Source: Anaerolineae bacterium (GTDB lineage: Bacteria; Chloroflexota; Anaerolineae; Aggregatilineales; JAFGMM01). From it: DNA of 64,000 nucleotides. The notes under the pieces were generated by a model that was not told the origin of the DNA, ran no database searches, and was given only the letters and a program-made list of their open reading frames with translations. The stretch's first letter is position 1. Each line of letters starts with the position of its first letter. Shown here piece by piece: positions 55,783-64,000 of this stretch. The DNA is taken from NCBI GenBank assembly GCA_027494055.1, contig JAOSJO010000001.1:744001-808000 (forward strand), in the 5' to 3' direction. The position numbers and the translations under genes are program-made.

Positions 55783-57190
55783 ATGGTACATTATAGTGGA
55801 AGTATCCATGCCATCATTCTGCAGAGTTGGGAGTCTTTGACCATGAGACGCAGGAAGACTCGGATGAATTGCTTGGCCATTTAAGGATTCCTTCAGTCAT
55901 GAAGTAAACATTGGTGCGTATAAGTCGGAAGAATGGGAATGCTGGATGCCGATTGCGACACAGATGTTTAAGTTGCTATGGATCACAGATATGGCAGCCG
56001 CTGGTGCCTCGTCTGTTCCCGGACTTGAAACTACATCCAGTTCTTGGCGCTCCAAGCGATAAAGCGGAACGACAGAAGCGAGGAGTACAATGGATCTGGA
56101 CTGGCCGCCTTGGAAATTGATGAGGTGGGAATTCACATCACGCTATTTGATGAATCATCTCCTAGAACCTTGTCCGAGTGGCTTGAACAAATCATTCAAG
56201 TGTCAAATGGAGAAGATATCTCAATTCGTAATCTCATTGAGCTTATGAGAAACAATGAATCAGCTCACTTATCTCTTTCAAAACTTGGAGGGAAACCTCA
56301 ATTCATCAAGAGTGCCTTCACAATTTATGAGCACGGCAAAAAGGGGGAGGCTACACGAGACTCATAATCAGAATCGGCGAGTACGTTCTCTCAGAATTGT
56401 GTAATCTGTCTGAGGTAGGTGATTTACCGCGCGTCACTTCTGCCATTGTTCCGCCCAATGTCATTCCGCTCATCAACCGAGGAAACGAATACCTTGACTT
56501 GGCGGAAACAGAGAATATGGCGACTAACCTGCAACATGCAGTCGATGCTTTTCAAGAAGCATTGATCGAGTGTATTCCGGGTAGTCTCAAAGCCACCTAT
56601 TCTGCAATTAAATTCAGTCTGGGGAAAGCCTATGGTGAACTGGCAGAGTCGAAAATCGGGGCGAGTATCAACTCATGCACTTGCGCTTTGAGCAAGCCTT
56701 GCTGAACTGTCATCCGGATGATGAACTCCACTCTATGCTATCGTGGAGGATGGTTTGGGCAGAACCTATTTAGATTTATCAGAAATCGAAGACAAGGAAT
56801 TCAATCTGGAGCGGAGCATTGAAGCTTTGAAAGAGCACTGGCTGCATTGAACCGGCAGGAGAATCCAACGGTTTTTGCCAGGGTGCGACACAATATGGGA
56901 GTTGCACCTGAAATTGTCAGAGACCAGAGGCGAGAACAAACCTCAGACTCGCCATTGCTATCTTCCATGAGGTGCTACAGTATCGAGACGCGCAGAGTGA
57001 TCCAAAGAACTATGCGCTGACCCAGCAATGCCTGGGGAACGCTTACTTCTGGCTGTCAAAGCTCGATGAAAGCATTGAAAATCAGCAACAAGCTCGCTTG
57101 TTGGAAACAGGCCGAGCATTTCTACCGACAAGCTGGGCTAGCAGCTCTAGCTGACTTGATGCACAGTTGGAGCGACAAAGTGCGTTGACT
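55783..57190 (+). pseudogene. Decayed TPR-containing gene in a low-GC island
   Basis: Coding-looking pieces follow one another in shifting frames: DHETQEDSDELLGHLRIPS, then HEVNIGAYKSEEWECWMPI and MFKLLWITDMAAAGA, then FPDLKLHPVLGAPSDKAERQ, EIDEVGIHITLFDES, GNEYLDLAETENMATNLQH with a TPR-like AVDAFQEALIEC, and finally NYALTQQCLGNAYFWLSKLD, another TPR unit. At least six shifts occur within 1.4 kb, far denser than in neighbouring genes. Base composition is clearly more AT-rich than the flanks. This suggests a horizontally acquired gene in decay. The original product probably had an N-terminal domain of unknown type and C-terminal TPRs. Confidence 0.65.
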
Positions 57191-57215
57191 TCTTAGGAAG
57201 GGTTAGTCTGCACTC

Positions 57216-57803
57216 TCACAGCGTTTTACCCAACCGGTACGCCGTCTCCAGGTGTCGCTGGCGCAGGGCGTCGTCGCCGCCTTCCATCCCGCCGAGGATG
57301 ACCATCTCCGCCTCGGCGACGCCGCAGCCGCGCAGCCGGTTGTCGAGCATGACGCGGCGCATCGCCGCCGCCAGGCCGCCGCGCTCCAGGTTCTCGTTGG
57401 TGTCGCCGGCGGACGTGATGACGAGCGCCTTCTTCAGCGTGAGCAGCGGCTTGAACGCGCCGTCCTCGAACCGGTAGGCGAAGCCGACGGTGAACACGCG
57501 GTCGAACCAGCCCTTCAGGCGCGCGGGCGCGTCGCCCCACCAGAGCGGGTAGATCAGCGCCAGCGCATCGGCGCGCGCGATCTTCTCCTGCTCGAACTGC
57601 ACCTCCAGCGCCGGCGGCCCGCCGGCCACGCCGGCCTCGCGCCGGTACTCCTCCCGGTTCATCACCGCGCGGAAGCCGGTCGCGTGCAGGTCGCCGACCT
57701 CGAACGTGTGCCCGGCGTCCTTCAGCCCGCGCATGAACTCGCGCATCACCTGTCGGGTGAACGACCCCTCGGCGGGGTGCGTAATCACGATGTAGACGTG
57801 CAT
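57216..57803 (-). CDS. NAD(P)H-quinone oxidoreductase-like flavodoxin-fold protein
   Basis: A 195-residue protein with a flavodoxin-like fold of the NQO1/KefF/MdaB type. The N-terminal VYIVITHPAEGSFTRQVM is the FMN/FAD phosphate-binding loop, and ALALIYPLWWGDAPARLKGWFDRVF is the diagnostic motif of the family. It probably reduces quinones or similar electrophiles with NAD(P)H. It lies directly downstream of the alpha/beta hydrolase gene on the same strand (21 nt gap) and may be co-transcribed. Confidence 0.9.
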   Translation of the reverse strand: MHVYIVITHPAEGSFTRQVMREFMRGLKDAGHTFEVGDLHATGFRAVMNREEYRREAGVAGGPPALEVQFEQEKIARADALALIYPLWWGDAPARLKGWFDRVFTVGFAYRFEDGAFKPLLTLKKALVITSAGDTNENLERGGLAAAMRRVMLDNRLRGCGVAEAEMVILGGMEGGDDALRQRHLETAYRLGKTL

Positions 57804-57824
57804 CTCACTGCCTCCTGATGTGTT

Positions 57825-58610
57825 TCATGCCGAAAGACGGCTCAGAAAACGCGCAACGTGCGCTGCGATGGCTTCAGGCTGCTCCAGCGTCAGCATGTGG
57901 CCGGCGTCCGAGATGGCGACGAGTTCCGCGTCGGGGAGGCGCGCGGCCAGCGCCGCGCTGAGCCGGAACGGTGTGAGCTGGTCGCCCGGCGCGCCGATGA
58001 CCAGGGCCGGCGCGCGGATATCGCCCAGACGCGGCGTCACGTCGAACGCAGCGCACGCCACGTAGTCGCCATACGTCACGTCGGGCGGCGTCTGGAGCAG
58101 ACGCGCCCGGCCCACCGCGCGGGCGCTGGCAGGCGCGCCCGCGCCCCAGGCCCGGTCCATGACCCAGGCGGCTGCCGCCCTCCGGGTCGGCGCGGGCGGT
58201 CTCCAGCAGATCGGGCGCGACGCACAGCCGCGCCCCGGTCCCGATGAGGACCAGCCCGGCCACGCGCGCGGGGTGGTCGAGGGCGAGCGCCAGGCAGATC
58301 GCCCCGCCCATGCTGTGCCCGCAGAAGGCCGCTTGCGCGACGCCCACCGCGTCGAGCCACTGGACGAGGGCCGCGGCATAGTCCGCAATCGAGTCGCGGC
58401 CCGGCGGGTCGGCGCGCCCATGCCCAGGCAGGTCAGGCGCGAGCGTGCGGACTCCCGGCAGCCGGCGCAGCGCCGGGGGCCAATCGACGTGAGCGCCGCC
58501 CGCCCCATGCACGAGCACCAGCGGCGGGCCGGGCGCGCGCTGCCGGGGCGTGTGGTCCGCGTACCAGATGCGGGCCGGGCCGGCCGGCTGTGGCACGGTT
58601 ATGAAGGGCA
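57825..58610 (-). CDS. Alpha/beta hydrolase, frame broken
   Basis: About 261 residues. The oxyanion motif is VLVHGAGGAHVDW, the nucleophile elbow is CGHSMGGAICLA (Ser), and the acid and His are in VIGAPGDQLTPF and SDAGHMLTLEQP. The full catalytic triad is therefore intact. Removing one base at CCC 58178-58180 gives RADPEAAAAWVMDRAW and joins the halves. The start is a TTG at 58610, placed by AGGAGG (plus-strand 58618-58623) 7 nt upstream. The substrate is unknown; esterase, lactonase or dehalogenase activities are possible. Confidence 0.88.
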
Positions 58611-58633
58611 AGGGCGCGCCTCCTGTGCGCCGG

Positions 58634-59282
58634 CTACCGCTTGACCGATTGCACGCGGGCGACGGTCGCGTCGTCAACGTCGATGATGCGCCAGGGATAC
58701 ACGTTGACCACGAGCGTCTGCAGGTAGCGGGTCAGCGTGATTTCGCCCGTGTCCCAGACGTGGATGTGGCCGTGCATCAGGTACTTCGGCTTGAACCACT
58801 CCATGAGGCGCAGGAAAGCGCGGAACCCCCTGGTGCGTGAGGTCGGGCCGGTCGTGGACGCCGAAGGGCGCGGCGTGAGTGACCAGGATGTCGAGCGCGC
58901 GGCCATGGACCAGCCGGTTGAGCACGAGCCGGGGCATCATGCCCACGAATTTGGCCCACATCTCGCCGTCGGTGTATTGCGCCGCGCCGGGCTTGTAGCG
59001 CATCGACCCCTCCAGCCCGCCGATGAGCAGACCCCGCTCCTTGACCACGCGGTTGTCGAGGTTGCGGCCATGCAGCCGCTCGCCCTGGCGCGAGTCCTGC
59101 CAGAAGTGGTTACCCCGCACGTAGAGCAGCGGCCGGCACAGCACCGACGCGATGAAGTCCAGGTAGGTGGTCGGCAGGTCGCCGCAGCTTATGATGAGCT
59201 GCGCGTCGCCGGCGCGCTGGCGCAGGATGCTGGCGTTGTAGAGCGGGGTGTTGGTTTCGTCGGAGACGGCAAGGATGCGCAC
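58634..59282 (-). CDS. Metallophosphoesterase, frame broken
   Basis: About 215 residues of the calcineurin-like fold. Visible motifs are ILAVSDETNTPLYN (a variant of the usual D-x-H, with Glu-Thr in place of the His), IISCGDLPTTYL (GD), VRGNHFW (GNH), ILVTHAAPFG (H) and YLMHGHIHV (GHxH). Removing one base at C5 58826-58830 joins THQG to FRAFLRLMEW. The GTG at 59282 follows GAGGAG. The missing first-motif His may alter metal binding. It starts 11 nt after the DUF362 gene, so the pair is an operon. Confidence 0.87.
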
Positions 59283-59293
59283 GTTCGTCTCCT

Positions 59294-60823
59294 CTAAGGC
59301 TGGCCGGTCAGGTCGTGGCGCGTGTCGAGCGGTGCGCGGGCCGCGCGCTGCGGCCCTGGGGCCGGGCGGCGCAGGTGGCTGTGCGCCGTGATGCGCCACC
59401 GCCGCACGAGATTTGACCAGACGTACCGGCTCGTGAAGCTGAGGAACAGGCGGGCGTCGAAGTAGGGGTTCTTTGCGCCGCCGAGGAAGGCGAGGCGCAC
59501 GTGATGCTCGTGCATCGACGCCGGGCACCCGTAGACGCGGTGATAGGGCCGCCGCCAATGGCGCACCCGGTCCCAAAGGAAGCGCAGCAGGATGCGCACC
59601 ACGTCCACGCTTGCCCTGTGACGGCGCGGGTCGATCCGGCTGTGCGGCGTGTAGGTCGATTCGACTTCGACCACCCTCCCGTTCAGCCGACCCCGCCAGC
59701 AGGCGCAGTCGCCAAAGAAAATGACCGGCTCGCCCGGCTTCGGGTTGATCGCGCCGCGATAGTCGCCGAAGACGTAGGTCATGGGCCGGAGGCGTTCGTA
59801 CACGTCAGGCTGCCACGCGCGCTGGAGCGATTCGACCGTCTCCCAGAGCGCGCCAGGGCAGCCGCCCCAGCAGTAGTCACCGCCGTGCGCATCTGGCGGC
59901 AGGCCGAGGTGGACGGTGATGCGGTCGGTCTTGCGCCGCAGCGCCGCGTCCACCTTCTCGACCGAGAGCTGGAACCCTGCGCCGCGCGCCCGCGCTTCCT
60001 CGAACGGCACATCGCCGCCGAGCGCGATGTCGGCAACGTCCAGCGGCCCCAGGCCGCGCGCGCCCGCGATACGGATGTGGTCCACCGCGTGCGGATCGAG
60101 GCCGAGGATGTGGGCGCACACCACATCGACCGCGACCTGGTTGGTACCCATGACGATCAGGCCCAGGCGGCGCGGCGTGGGCGACATCATGGTCAGCTCG
60201 CCGGCGGTGATGGCGTCCACGGCGATGAAGCCGGGCGTGAGGATCTCCTGCAGATCGACGATCTTCTGGTGCAGGTGGAAGTCGTGGTCGATGATGCGGT
60301 GTCCGCTGTCCTGGAGGCCGATGTAGTTCTTGAGCGCGCACGTCATCTTGCACCAGGCGTGCGCCTTGAGCTTGGGCGCGTTGATGAGGAAGTCGCACGC
60401 CGCGACCGGCGTCGGCACGTAGACGTAAGGCCGCAGCGCGTCCGGGTGGCGCAGCGGGACCTCGACGTTGGGGTACTCCTCGAAGTAGTACGCTTTGGCG
60501 CGGTGGCGCTTGATCGCCGGGCCGTAGCCGGCGTGGTGGAAGCCGAAGCGGGTTGGGACCGTGAGCGCCGACCGCTCGCCGACCGCGAGTTCGGTCACGT
60601 CGCCGTCGCGCGCCCTGACCGCCGCCAACAGCCCTTCGATGAACTCGGCGCGGGTGTGGGCCAGCTCGTAGCGCCCGCGCACCGCGACGACGACGTTCGG
60701 CTTAATCATGGTGCGCCCGTGCGGGCGCGCGCCGAGCGCGTCCATGCCCTCGCCGAGGATGTGCGCCAGCCGGCCGGCATCGTAGGCGTCACAATGCCGG
60801 ATGAGTACGGTTGGGTGGGTCAT
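59294..60823 (-). CDS. DUF362-domain protein
   Basis: A 509-residue intact frame. The N-terminal part (MIKPNVVVA, then GERSALTVPTRFGFHHAGY) and the central DFLINAPKLKAHAWCKMTCALKNYIG and IVMGTNQVAVDVVCAHILGLD are characteristic of DUF362 proteins. The C-terminal third carries cysteines in DYCWGGCPG and FFGDCACWRG and a basic, Arg-rich tail. The family's function is not established; some members are associated with iron-sulfur proteins. The ATG at 60823 follows GAGGAG. Probably co-transcribed with the metallophosphoesterase. Confidence 0.85.
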   Translation of the reverse strand: MTHPTVLIRHCDAYDAGRLAHILGEGMDALGARPHGRTMIKPNVVVAVRGRYELAHTRAEFIEGLLAAVRARDGDVTELAVGERSALTVPTRFGFHHAGYGPAIKRHRAKAYYFEEYPNVEVPLRHPDALRPYVYVPTPVAACDFLINAPKLKAHAWCKMTCALKNYIGLQDSGHRIIDHDFHLHQKIVDLQEILTPGFIAVDAITAGELTMMSPTPRRLGLIVMGTNQVAVDVVCAHILGLDPHAVDHIRIAGARGLGPLDVADIALGGDVPFEEARARGAGFQLSVEKVDAALRRKTDRITVHLGLPPDAHGGDYCWGGCPGALWETVESLQRAWQPDVYERLRPMTYVFGDYRGAINPKPGEPVIFFGDCACWRGRLNGRVVEVESTYTPHSRIDPRRHRASVDVVRILLRFLWDRVRHWRRPYHRVYGCPASMHEHHVRLAFLGGAKNPYFDARLFLSFTSRYVWSNLVRRWRITAHSHLRRPAPGPQRAARAPLDTRHDLTGQP

Positions 60824-60925
60824 TGGCTCCTCGCGCCAGCGGTTCGCACAGCGGGCGTCTCTGGAGCTATTGTGTACGATTTTGGAGGGGCGGGCAAATG
60901 AATTCGCGCGCCGCACCCGCCTGCC

Positions 60926-62098
60926 CTACACCCCCGCCGGCAGGAAAAAGAACGCGACCGCGACGATCAGGTACACCGCGAGCAGCATCGCGCCCTCCAG
61001 CCAGTTCGACTCGCCGTCGAGCGCGATGAAGGCGGCCACGACCGACGCCGAAAAGAGCGCGATCAACTCGAAGGCGTTGAAGATCAGCAGCAGCGTCTGG
61101 TTGAACAACAGGCTGATGAACACCAGCAGCGGCGCGACGAACAGCGCGATCTGAATGCTCGACCCCAGCGACACGGCCAGGCTCAATTCGATGCGGTTCT
61201 TCAGCGCCACCTGGACCGCGACCAGGTGCTCGGCCACGTTGCCGATGAGGGGAATGATGATAATGCCGATGAAGAACTCAGACAGGCCGAGCGCCTCGGT
61301 CACGTGCTCCACTGCGCCGACCAGCACCTCGCTCATGAAGACCGTGCCGAGCGTCGCAGCCAACAGGACGATCAGCGCGTGGCGCACGCTCCACCGGGCG
61401 GTGTGCGCCGCCGCCTCGCGCGCCAGCCCTCGTCCCGACGTGAACGAGTAGACAATCGTCAGCGCGTACAGCACGATCATCACCACCGCGACGCCCTCGC
61501 TCAGCCCAAGCTCGGCGGTCAGCGCCACGCCAGGGGTGAGGCCCGCCGCCTCCGACGCGGCCTCGCTTTCTCCGGCGCTCCCGGCCTCCTCGACCTGCGC
61601 CGGCGCGCCGTCGGTCACGGCGTTTTCGATCTCCGCGCTGAACAGCGACGGGATCGCCAGCGCGAAGACCGCCAGCACCAGCAGGGTCGCGTTTACCGCA
61701 GCCTGCCGCCGGTCGAAGGTCTGGATGCCGTTCTTGAGGCCGCCCAGCAGCAGGCTCAGCCCCATCACGAGCAGCAGGTTGCCGATGATCGAGCCGGTGA
61801 TCGAGGCGCGCACCAGGTCGAGCAGCCCGGCGCTGATGGCGAAGATCGTGATGATGAGTTCGGCGGCGTTGCCCAGCGTGGCGTTGAGCAGGCCGCCGAA
61901 GCGCGGCCCGATGTGCGCGGCCAGCTCCTCGGTGCCCACGCCGATCAGGTCGGCGAGCGGAATCAGCCCCAGGCCGGCGAGGGCGAACACCAGCACCGGG
62001 TCGCCGCCGCTCAGGTCGACGATTAGCGCAATGGGCGCGAAGACCAGCAAAACGTAGAGGAATTTGTCCAGACCGATTCTGTGCAGCGTCGCGATCAC
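60926..62098 (-). CDS. Ca2+/H+ antiporter (CaCA superfamily, CAX type)
   Basis: A 390-residue inner-membrane exchanger with about 11 hydrophobic segments. The two alpha repeats are clear: GLLNATLGNAAELIITIFA in the first half and IPLIGNVAEHLVAVQVA in the second, each with the conserved GN-A-E motif that binds Ca2+. A central acidic loop (SAEIENAVTDGAPAQVEEAG...SEAASEA) separates the halves, as in CAX proteins. By family it expels Ca2+ in exchange for protons. Confidence 0.94.
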   Translation of the reverse strand: MIATLHRIGLDKFLYVLLVFAPIALIVDLSGGDPVLVFALAGLGLIPLADLIGVGTEELAAHIGPRFGGLLNATLGNAAELIITIFAISAGLLDLVRASITGSIIGNLLLVMGLSLLLGGLKNGIQTFDRRQAAVNATLLVLAVFALAIPSLFSAEIENAVTDGAPAQVEEAGSAGESEAASEAAGLTPGVALTAELGLSEGVAVVMIVLYALTIVYSFTSGRGLAREAAAHTARWSVRHALIVLLAATLGTVFMSEVLVGAVEHVTEALGLSEFFIGIIIIPLIGNVAEHLVAVQVALKNRIELSLAVSLGSSIQIALFVAPLLVFISLLFNQTLLLIFNAFELIALFSASVVAAFIALDGESNWLEGAMLLAVYLIVAVAFFFLPAGV

Positions 62099-62179
62099 GG
62101 GCGTTCTCCCTGCCGCCGGCGATTTCCGGGCGGGGCTATGCTTTTCGTGTAGTCGTTACACACAAACCCGACGCAGCGC

Positions 62180-63295
62180 TCAGTACCACATGTGCTCGCG
62201 GTACACGTCCAGGGCGTAGCGATAGCTGTCGTAGCGCACGAGCGGCGTCACCGAATGGTCGGTGGCGAAGAAGTAGCGCGCGCCGCGCGCCTTCATGCCT
62301 TCGACGATTTCGATCACCGCGCGGCGGATGATGTCGCGGTCGTTGGTCTCGAGCCGGCGCACATCCAGCCCGCCGACGAACGCCAGCTTGTCGCCGTACT
62401 GCTCTGCGAAAGCGAACAGGTCGTTGCCGGCCTTCACCTCCATCGGGTTGAGCGCGTCGAAGCCGGCCTCGACGATCAGCGGCAGCGCGTCGGTGGTCTT
62501 GCCGCATGAGTGGAAGACCACCGGCAGACCCTTCTCGTGGAAGAAGGCGACCATCTCCGCGAAATACGGGAAGATCAGTTCCCGGTAGGTCTTGGGCGAG
62601 GCGAACAGCTTGTCCTTGAACCCCAGGTCTTCGTAGATCCAGATGCCGTCGGGTACGCCGACCTGCTCCAAGAGAAGTTGATAGTGCGCCTTGAAGAAGT
62701 CGATGTAGACGCGGTTGAAGTCGTGGATCCAGCCGGGGTCGAGGATCAGGCTTTCGTACAGGCACACGTCGCCGAGGCTCTGCCGCGCGGTCTCCCAGAT
62801 GAGTACGTCGCCGTAGAAGGTCCACTTGTCGGCGGCGCGGCCTATCGCCAGCTCCGCCGCGTTGCCTTTCAGGTCGAGGCGACGCGGGTCGAGCTCGAGC
62901 AGGTGAGGGCGGTAGTCCTGCTCCCAGACGGCGCGACTGGTCATCGCGAAGTCGATGTGCTCTGGCGTGCCGGACTTGTGCTTCCAGAACTTGAACGACG
63001 CGCCCGCGCCGGTCCGCTTGATGTACCATTCGTCGGTCTCGGCCAGGATCTCCTCGTAATCGAGGATCGGCTCGCGCTTGACCCAGCCGCCGGCGGCGTG
63101 CATGTCCGCGCCGAAGTGGAGGTTCGGGTCTTCCGGCTTGACGACCTCTTTCCCGTCCTCGATGACGACGCGCGTGGGGAAGCCCTGTTCCACCCAGATT
63201 TCGGGCGTCTCCGGCCAGAAGTAATCGTAGAAGCCGACGCGGTCGAAGTCGCCCTGGGTCAGAAGGCCTTGGGTCAGATCACGGGAGTTCATCAT
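62180..63295 (-). CDS. Uroporphyrinogen decarboxylase-family protein, second copy
   Basis: About 371 residues, an intact frame of the URO-D/methyltransferase superfamily. Key segments are DRVGFYDYFWPETPEIWVEQG, WIYEDLGFKDKLFASPKTYRELIFPYF, LPVVFHSCGKTTDALPLIVEAGFDALNPME and AFVGGLDVRRLETND. The HSCG motif near the active site is typical of the corrinoid methyltransferase-like branch, not of HemE. AGGAG lies about 10 nt before ATG 63295. It is distantly related to the protein at 53230-54368. The substrate is unknown. Confidence 0.9.
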   Translation of the reverse strand: MMNSRDLTQGLLTQGDFDRVGFYDYFWPETPEIWVEQGFPTRVVIEDGKEVVKPEDPNLHFGADMHAAGGWVKREPILDYEEILAETDEWYIKRTGAGASFKFWKHKSGTPEHIDFAMTSRAVWEQDYRPHLLELDPRRLDLKGNAAELAIGRAADKWTFYGDVLIWETARQSLGDVCLYESLILDPGWIHDFNRVYIDFFKAHYQLLLEQVGVPDGIWIYEDLGFKDKLFASPKTYRELIFPYFAEMVAFFHEKGLPVVFHSCGKTTDALPLIVEAGFDALNPMEVKAGNDLFAFAEQYGDKLAFVGGLDVRRLETNDRDIIRRAVIEIVEGMKARGARYFFATDHSVTPLVRYDSYRYALDVYREHMWY

Positions 63296-63394
63296 TGCCG
63301 GGTTGCTCCTGTGTGCGCAGTCCGCAGAGTCGAGACACCCGGTATTGTAGGTCCGGGCGCGCGCGCTGGCAACGTGCCGAAGCAAGGGCGCTGT

Positions 63395-63427
63395 AGCTCC
63401 CAGGGAGCTTCAAGCTCCCTGGGAGCT
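63395..63427. repeat. 33-nt hairpin of the 14-5-14 family, copy D
   Basis: Arms AGCTCCCAGGGAGC (63395-63408) and GCTCCCTGGGAGCT (63414-63427) are perfectly complementary around the loop TTCAA. It lies in the divergent spacer between the UroD-like gene and the cupin gene. Confidence 0.8.
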
Positions 63428-63509
63428 GGGAAAGTCCAACGAAGCAGAATTGAGCTATAATCGATTTGGCGTAAAGCCTCCGGAAGGGCAAGGCGAAAGG
63501 AACCGGCGG

Positions 63510-63827
63510 ATGCCCGCTTCTGGCGTCGTGATCACAACCTGGGAGGGCGACGCGCCACCGACCGAGGCGGCGTTGCAACGCCGCTGTGCTGAGGAGGGCC
63601 TGCACCCCTACCGCTGGAGCAACGCGCCCGGCGATGTCTACGCCGCGCACACGCATGCCTACCATAAGGTGATCTACGTCGTGCGCGGGTCGATCACGTT
63701 CGGCCTGCCGGATGCAGGGGAGCGCGTGACCCTCCGCGCCGGCGACCGGCTCGACCTGCCTCCGGGCGTGCTGCACGACGCGGTCGTTGGGCCGGAGGGC
63801 GTGGTGTGCCTGGAAGCGCACCGGTGA
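63510..63827 (+). CDS. Small cupin-domain protein
   Basis: A 105-residue single cupin. Motif 1 is YAAHTHAYHKVIYVVRGSITF, with two His and a further His in place of the usual Glu pattern. Motif 2 is LPPGVLHDAVVG. The ATG at 63510 follows GAAAGGAA; a TATAAT at 63456-63461 could be its -10. Such proteins bind a metal or small ligand and may be enzymes or sensors; no specific role can be assigned. The cysH-like gene follows 40 nt later. Confidence 0.85.
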   Translation: MPASGVVITTWEGDAPPTEAALQRRCAEEGLHPYRWSNAPGDVYAAHTHAYHKVIYVVRGSITFGLPDAGERVTLRAGDRLDLPPGVLHDAVVGPEGVVCLEAHR

Positions 63828-63867
63828 GTGTAAAGGGACGGCCTCGCGCACGCGCGATGGTATCTCA

Positions 63868-64000
63868 ATGACAGCGACGCCACCTGACCGGCCCATCGGA
63901 ACCGACCTCGATATTCCCCGCCTCAACGAACAGCTTGAGGGCTGGCCGGCGGAGGACATCCTGGCGTGGGCGTGGGCGACGCTCGGCCCCGACGTGGCCG
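63868..64000 (+). CDS. Probable phosphoadenosine/adenosine phosphosulfate reductase (CysH-like), 5' part only
   Basis: The first 44 residues are visible before the window ends. LNEQLEGWPAEDILAWAWATLGPDVA resembles the N-terminus of CysH proteins (L-E-G-x-x-A-E-E-I-L-x-W-A, then G-x-x-V-A). The catalytic Cys and the PP-loop lie outside the window, so the call is tentative. Confidence 0.55.
   Translation, partial: MTATPPDRPIGTDLDIPRLNEQLEGWPAEDILAWAWATLGPDVA

Noticed and set aside
1..64000. CRISPR arrays, insertion sequences, rRNA genes
   Set aside because: No regularly spaced direct repeats, no transposase-like translation and no rRNA-like sequence were seen; the repeated elements are short dispersed hairpins.

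Overview
The window is GC-rich bacterial chromosome with dense operons, many GTG/TTG starts and good Shine-Dalgarno sites. The content points to an environmental, probably uncultured Chloroflexota (Anaerolineae-like) organism. The clues are a RicT/PSP1 protein, a two-gene 2-oxoacid:ferredoxin oxidoreductase, a menaquinone-type UbiA and methyltransferase pair, two divergent UroD-family proteins, and several recurrent intergenic hairpins. The phylum is an inference; no rRNA is present. About thirty genes, housekeeping ones included (yebC, ruvC, fabH, ubiE-type), carry single-base frame breaks, mostly in short G/C runs. I read these as sequencing or assembly errors and give corrected gene extents.

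Layout. 1-4.5 kb: sugar-type ABC importer (binding protein, two permeases) and a D-2-hydroxyacid dehydrogenase. 4.6-12.3 kb: RicT-like protein, M20 amidohydrolase, purA, orphan metal/cobalamin-type binding protein, korAB with a clear promoter and terminator, VOC protein. 12.3-16 kb (minus): PstS-like lipoprotein, M16 peptidase, TPR-like protein. 16.3-26.4 kb (minus): the most unusual part, a tightly packed six-gene cassette. In transcription order it encodes a P-loop ATPase with a C-terminal AlbA_2/Schlafen domain, a paralogous ATPase with a C-terminal effector-associated-type domain (EAD), an EAD-trypsin protease, a STAND-like NTPase, an NTPase-TPR protein, and a radical SAM/SPASM enzyme with an RRE-like N-terminal domain. 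This looks like a biological-conflict (defence) system coupled by like-with-like EADs.

26.8-38.1 kb: MFS transporter, serine hydrolase, VWA/MoxR pair, heterodimeric ABC exporter with one degenerate ATP site, AraC regulator, VOC protein, DUF1801-like protein. 38.5-41.2 kb: nitrate/taurine/thiamine-precursor-type ABC importer. 41.3-44.9 kb: quinone methyltransferase, a broken conserved hypothetical gene, UbiA prenyltransferase, cold-shock protein, 3-hydroxyisobutyrate dehydrogenase-like protein. 45-49.2 kb (minus): ruvC, yebC, hotdog thioesterase, membrane-anchored endonuclease/exonuclease/phosphatase-like protein. 49.5-55.7 kb: tRNA-Glu, fabF, fabH, sirtuin, UroD-family protein, tyrS. 55.7-57.2 kb: lower-GC island holding a decayed TPR-type gene. 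57.2-64 kb: flavodoxin-fold oxidoreductase, alpha/beta hydrolase, metallophosphoesterase, DUF362 protein, Ca2+/H+ antiporter, second UroD-family protein, cupin, and the start of a cysH-like gene cut by the window end.

Intergenic structure is notable. A family of four 33-nt hairpins (14-nt arm, 5-nt loop, 14-nt arm) has diverged arms that keep pairing. There are also two copies of a 'CCACGGAG' inverted-repeat element, two 'cctcacc...ggcgggg' elements, three iterated ATTGGCGC boxes upstream of the yebC promoter, and several good sigma70-type promoters and intrinsic terminators. I saw no CRISPR array, insertion sequence or rRNA.
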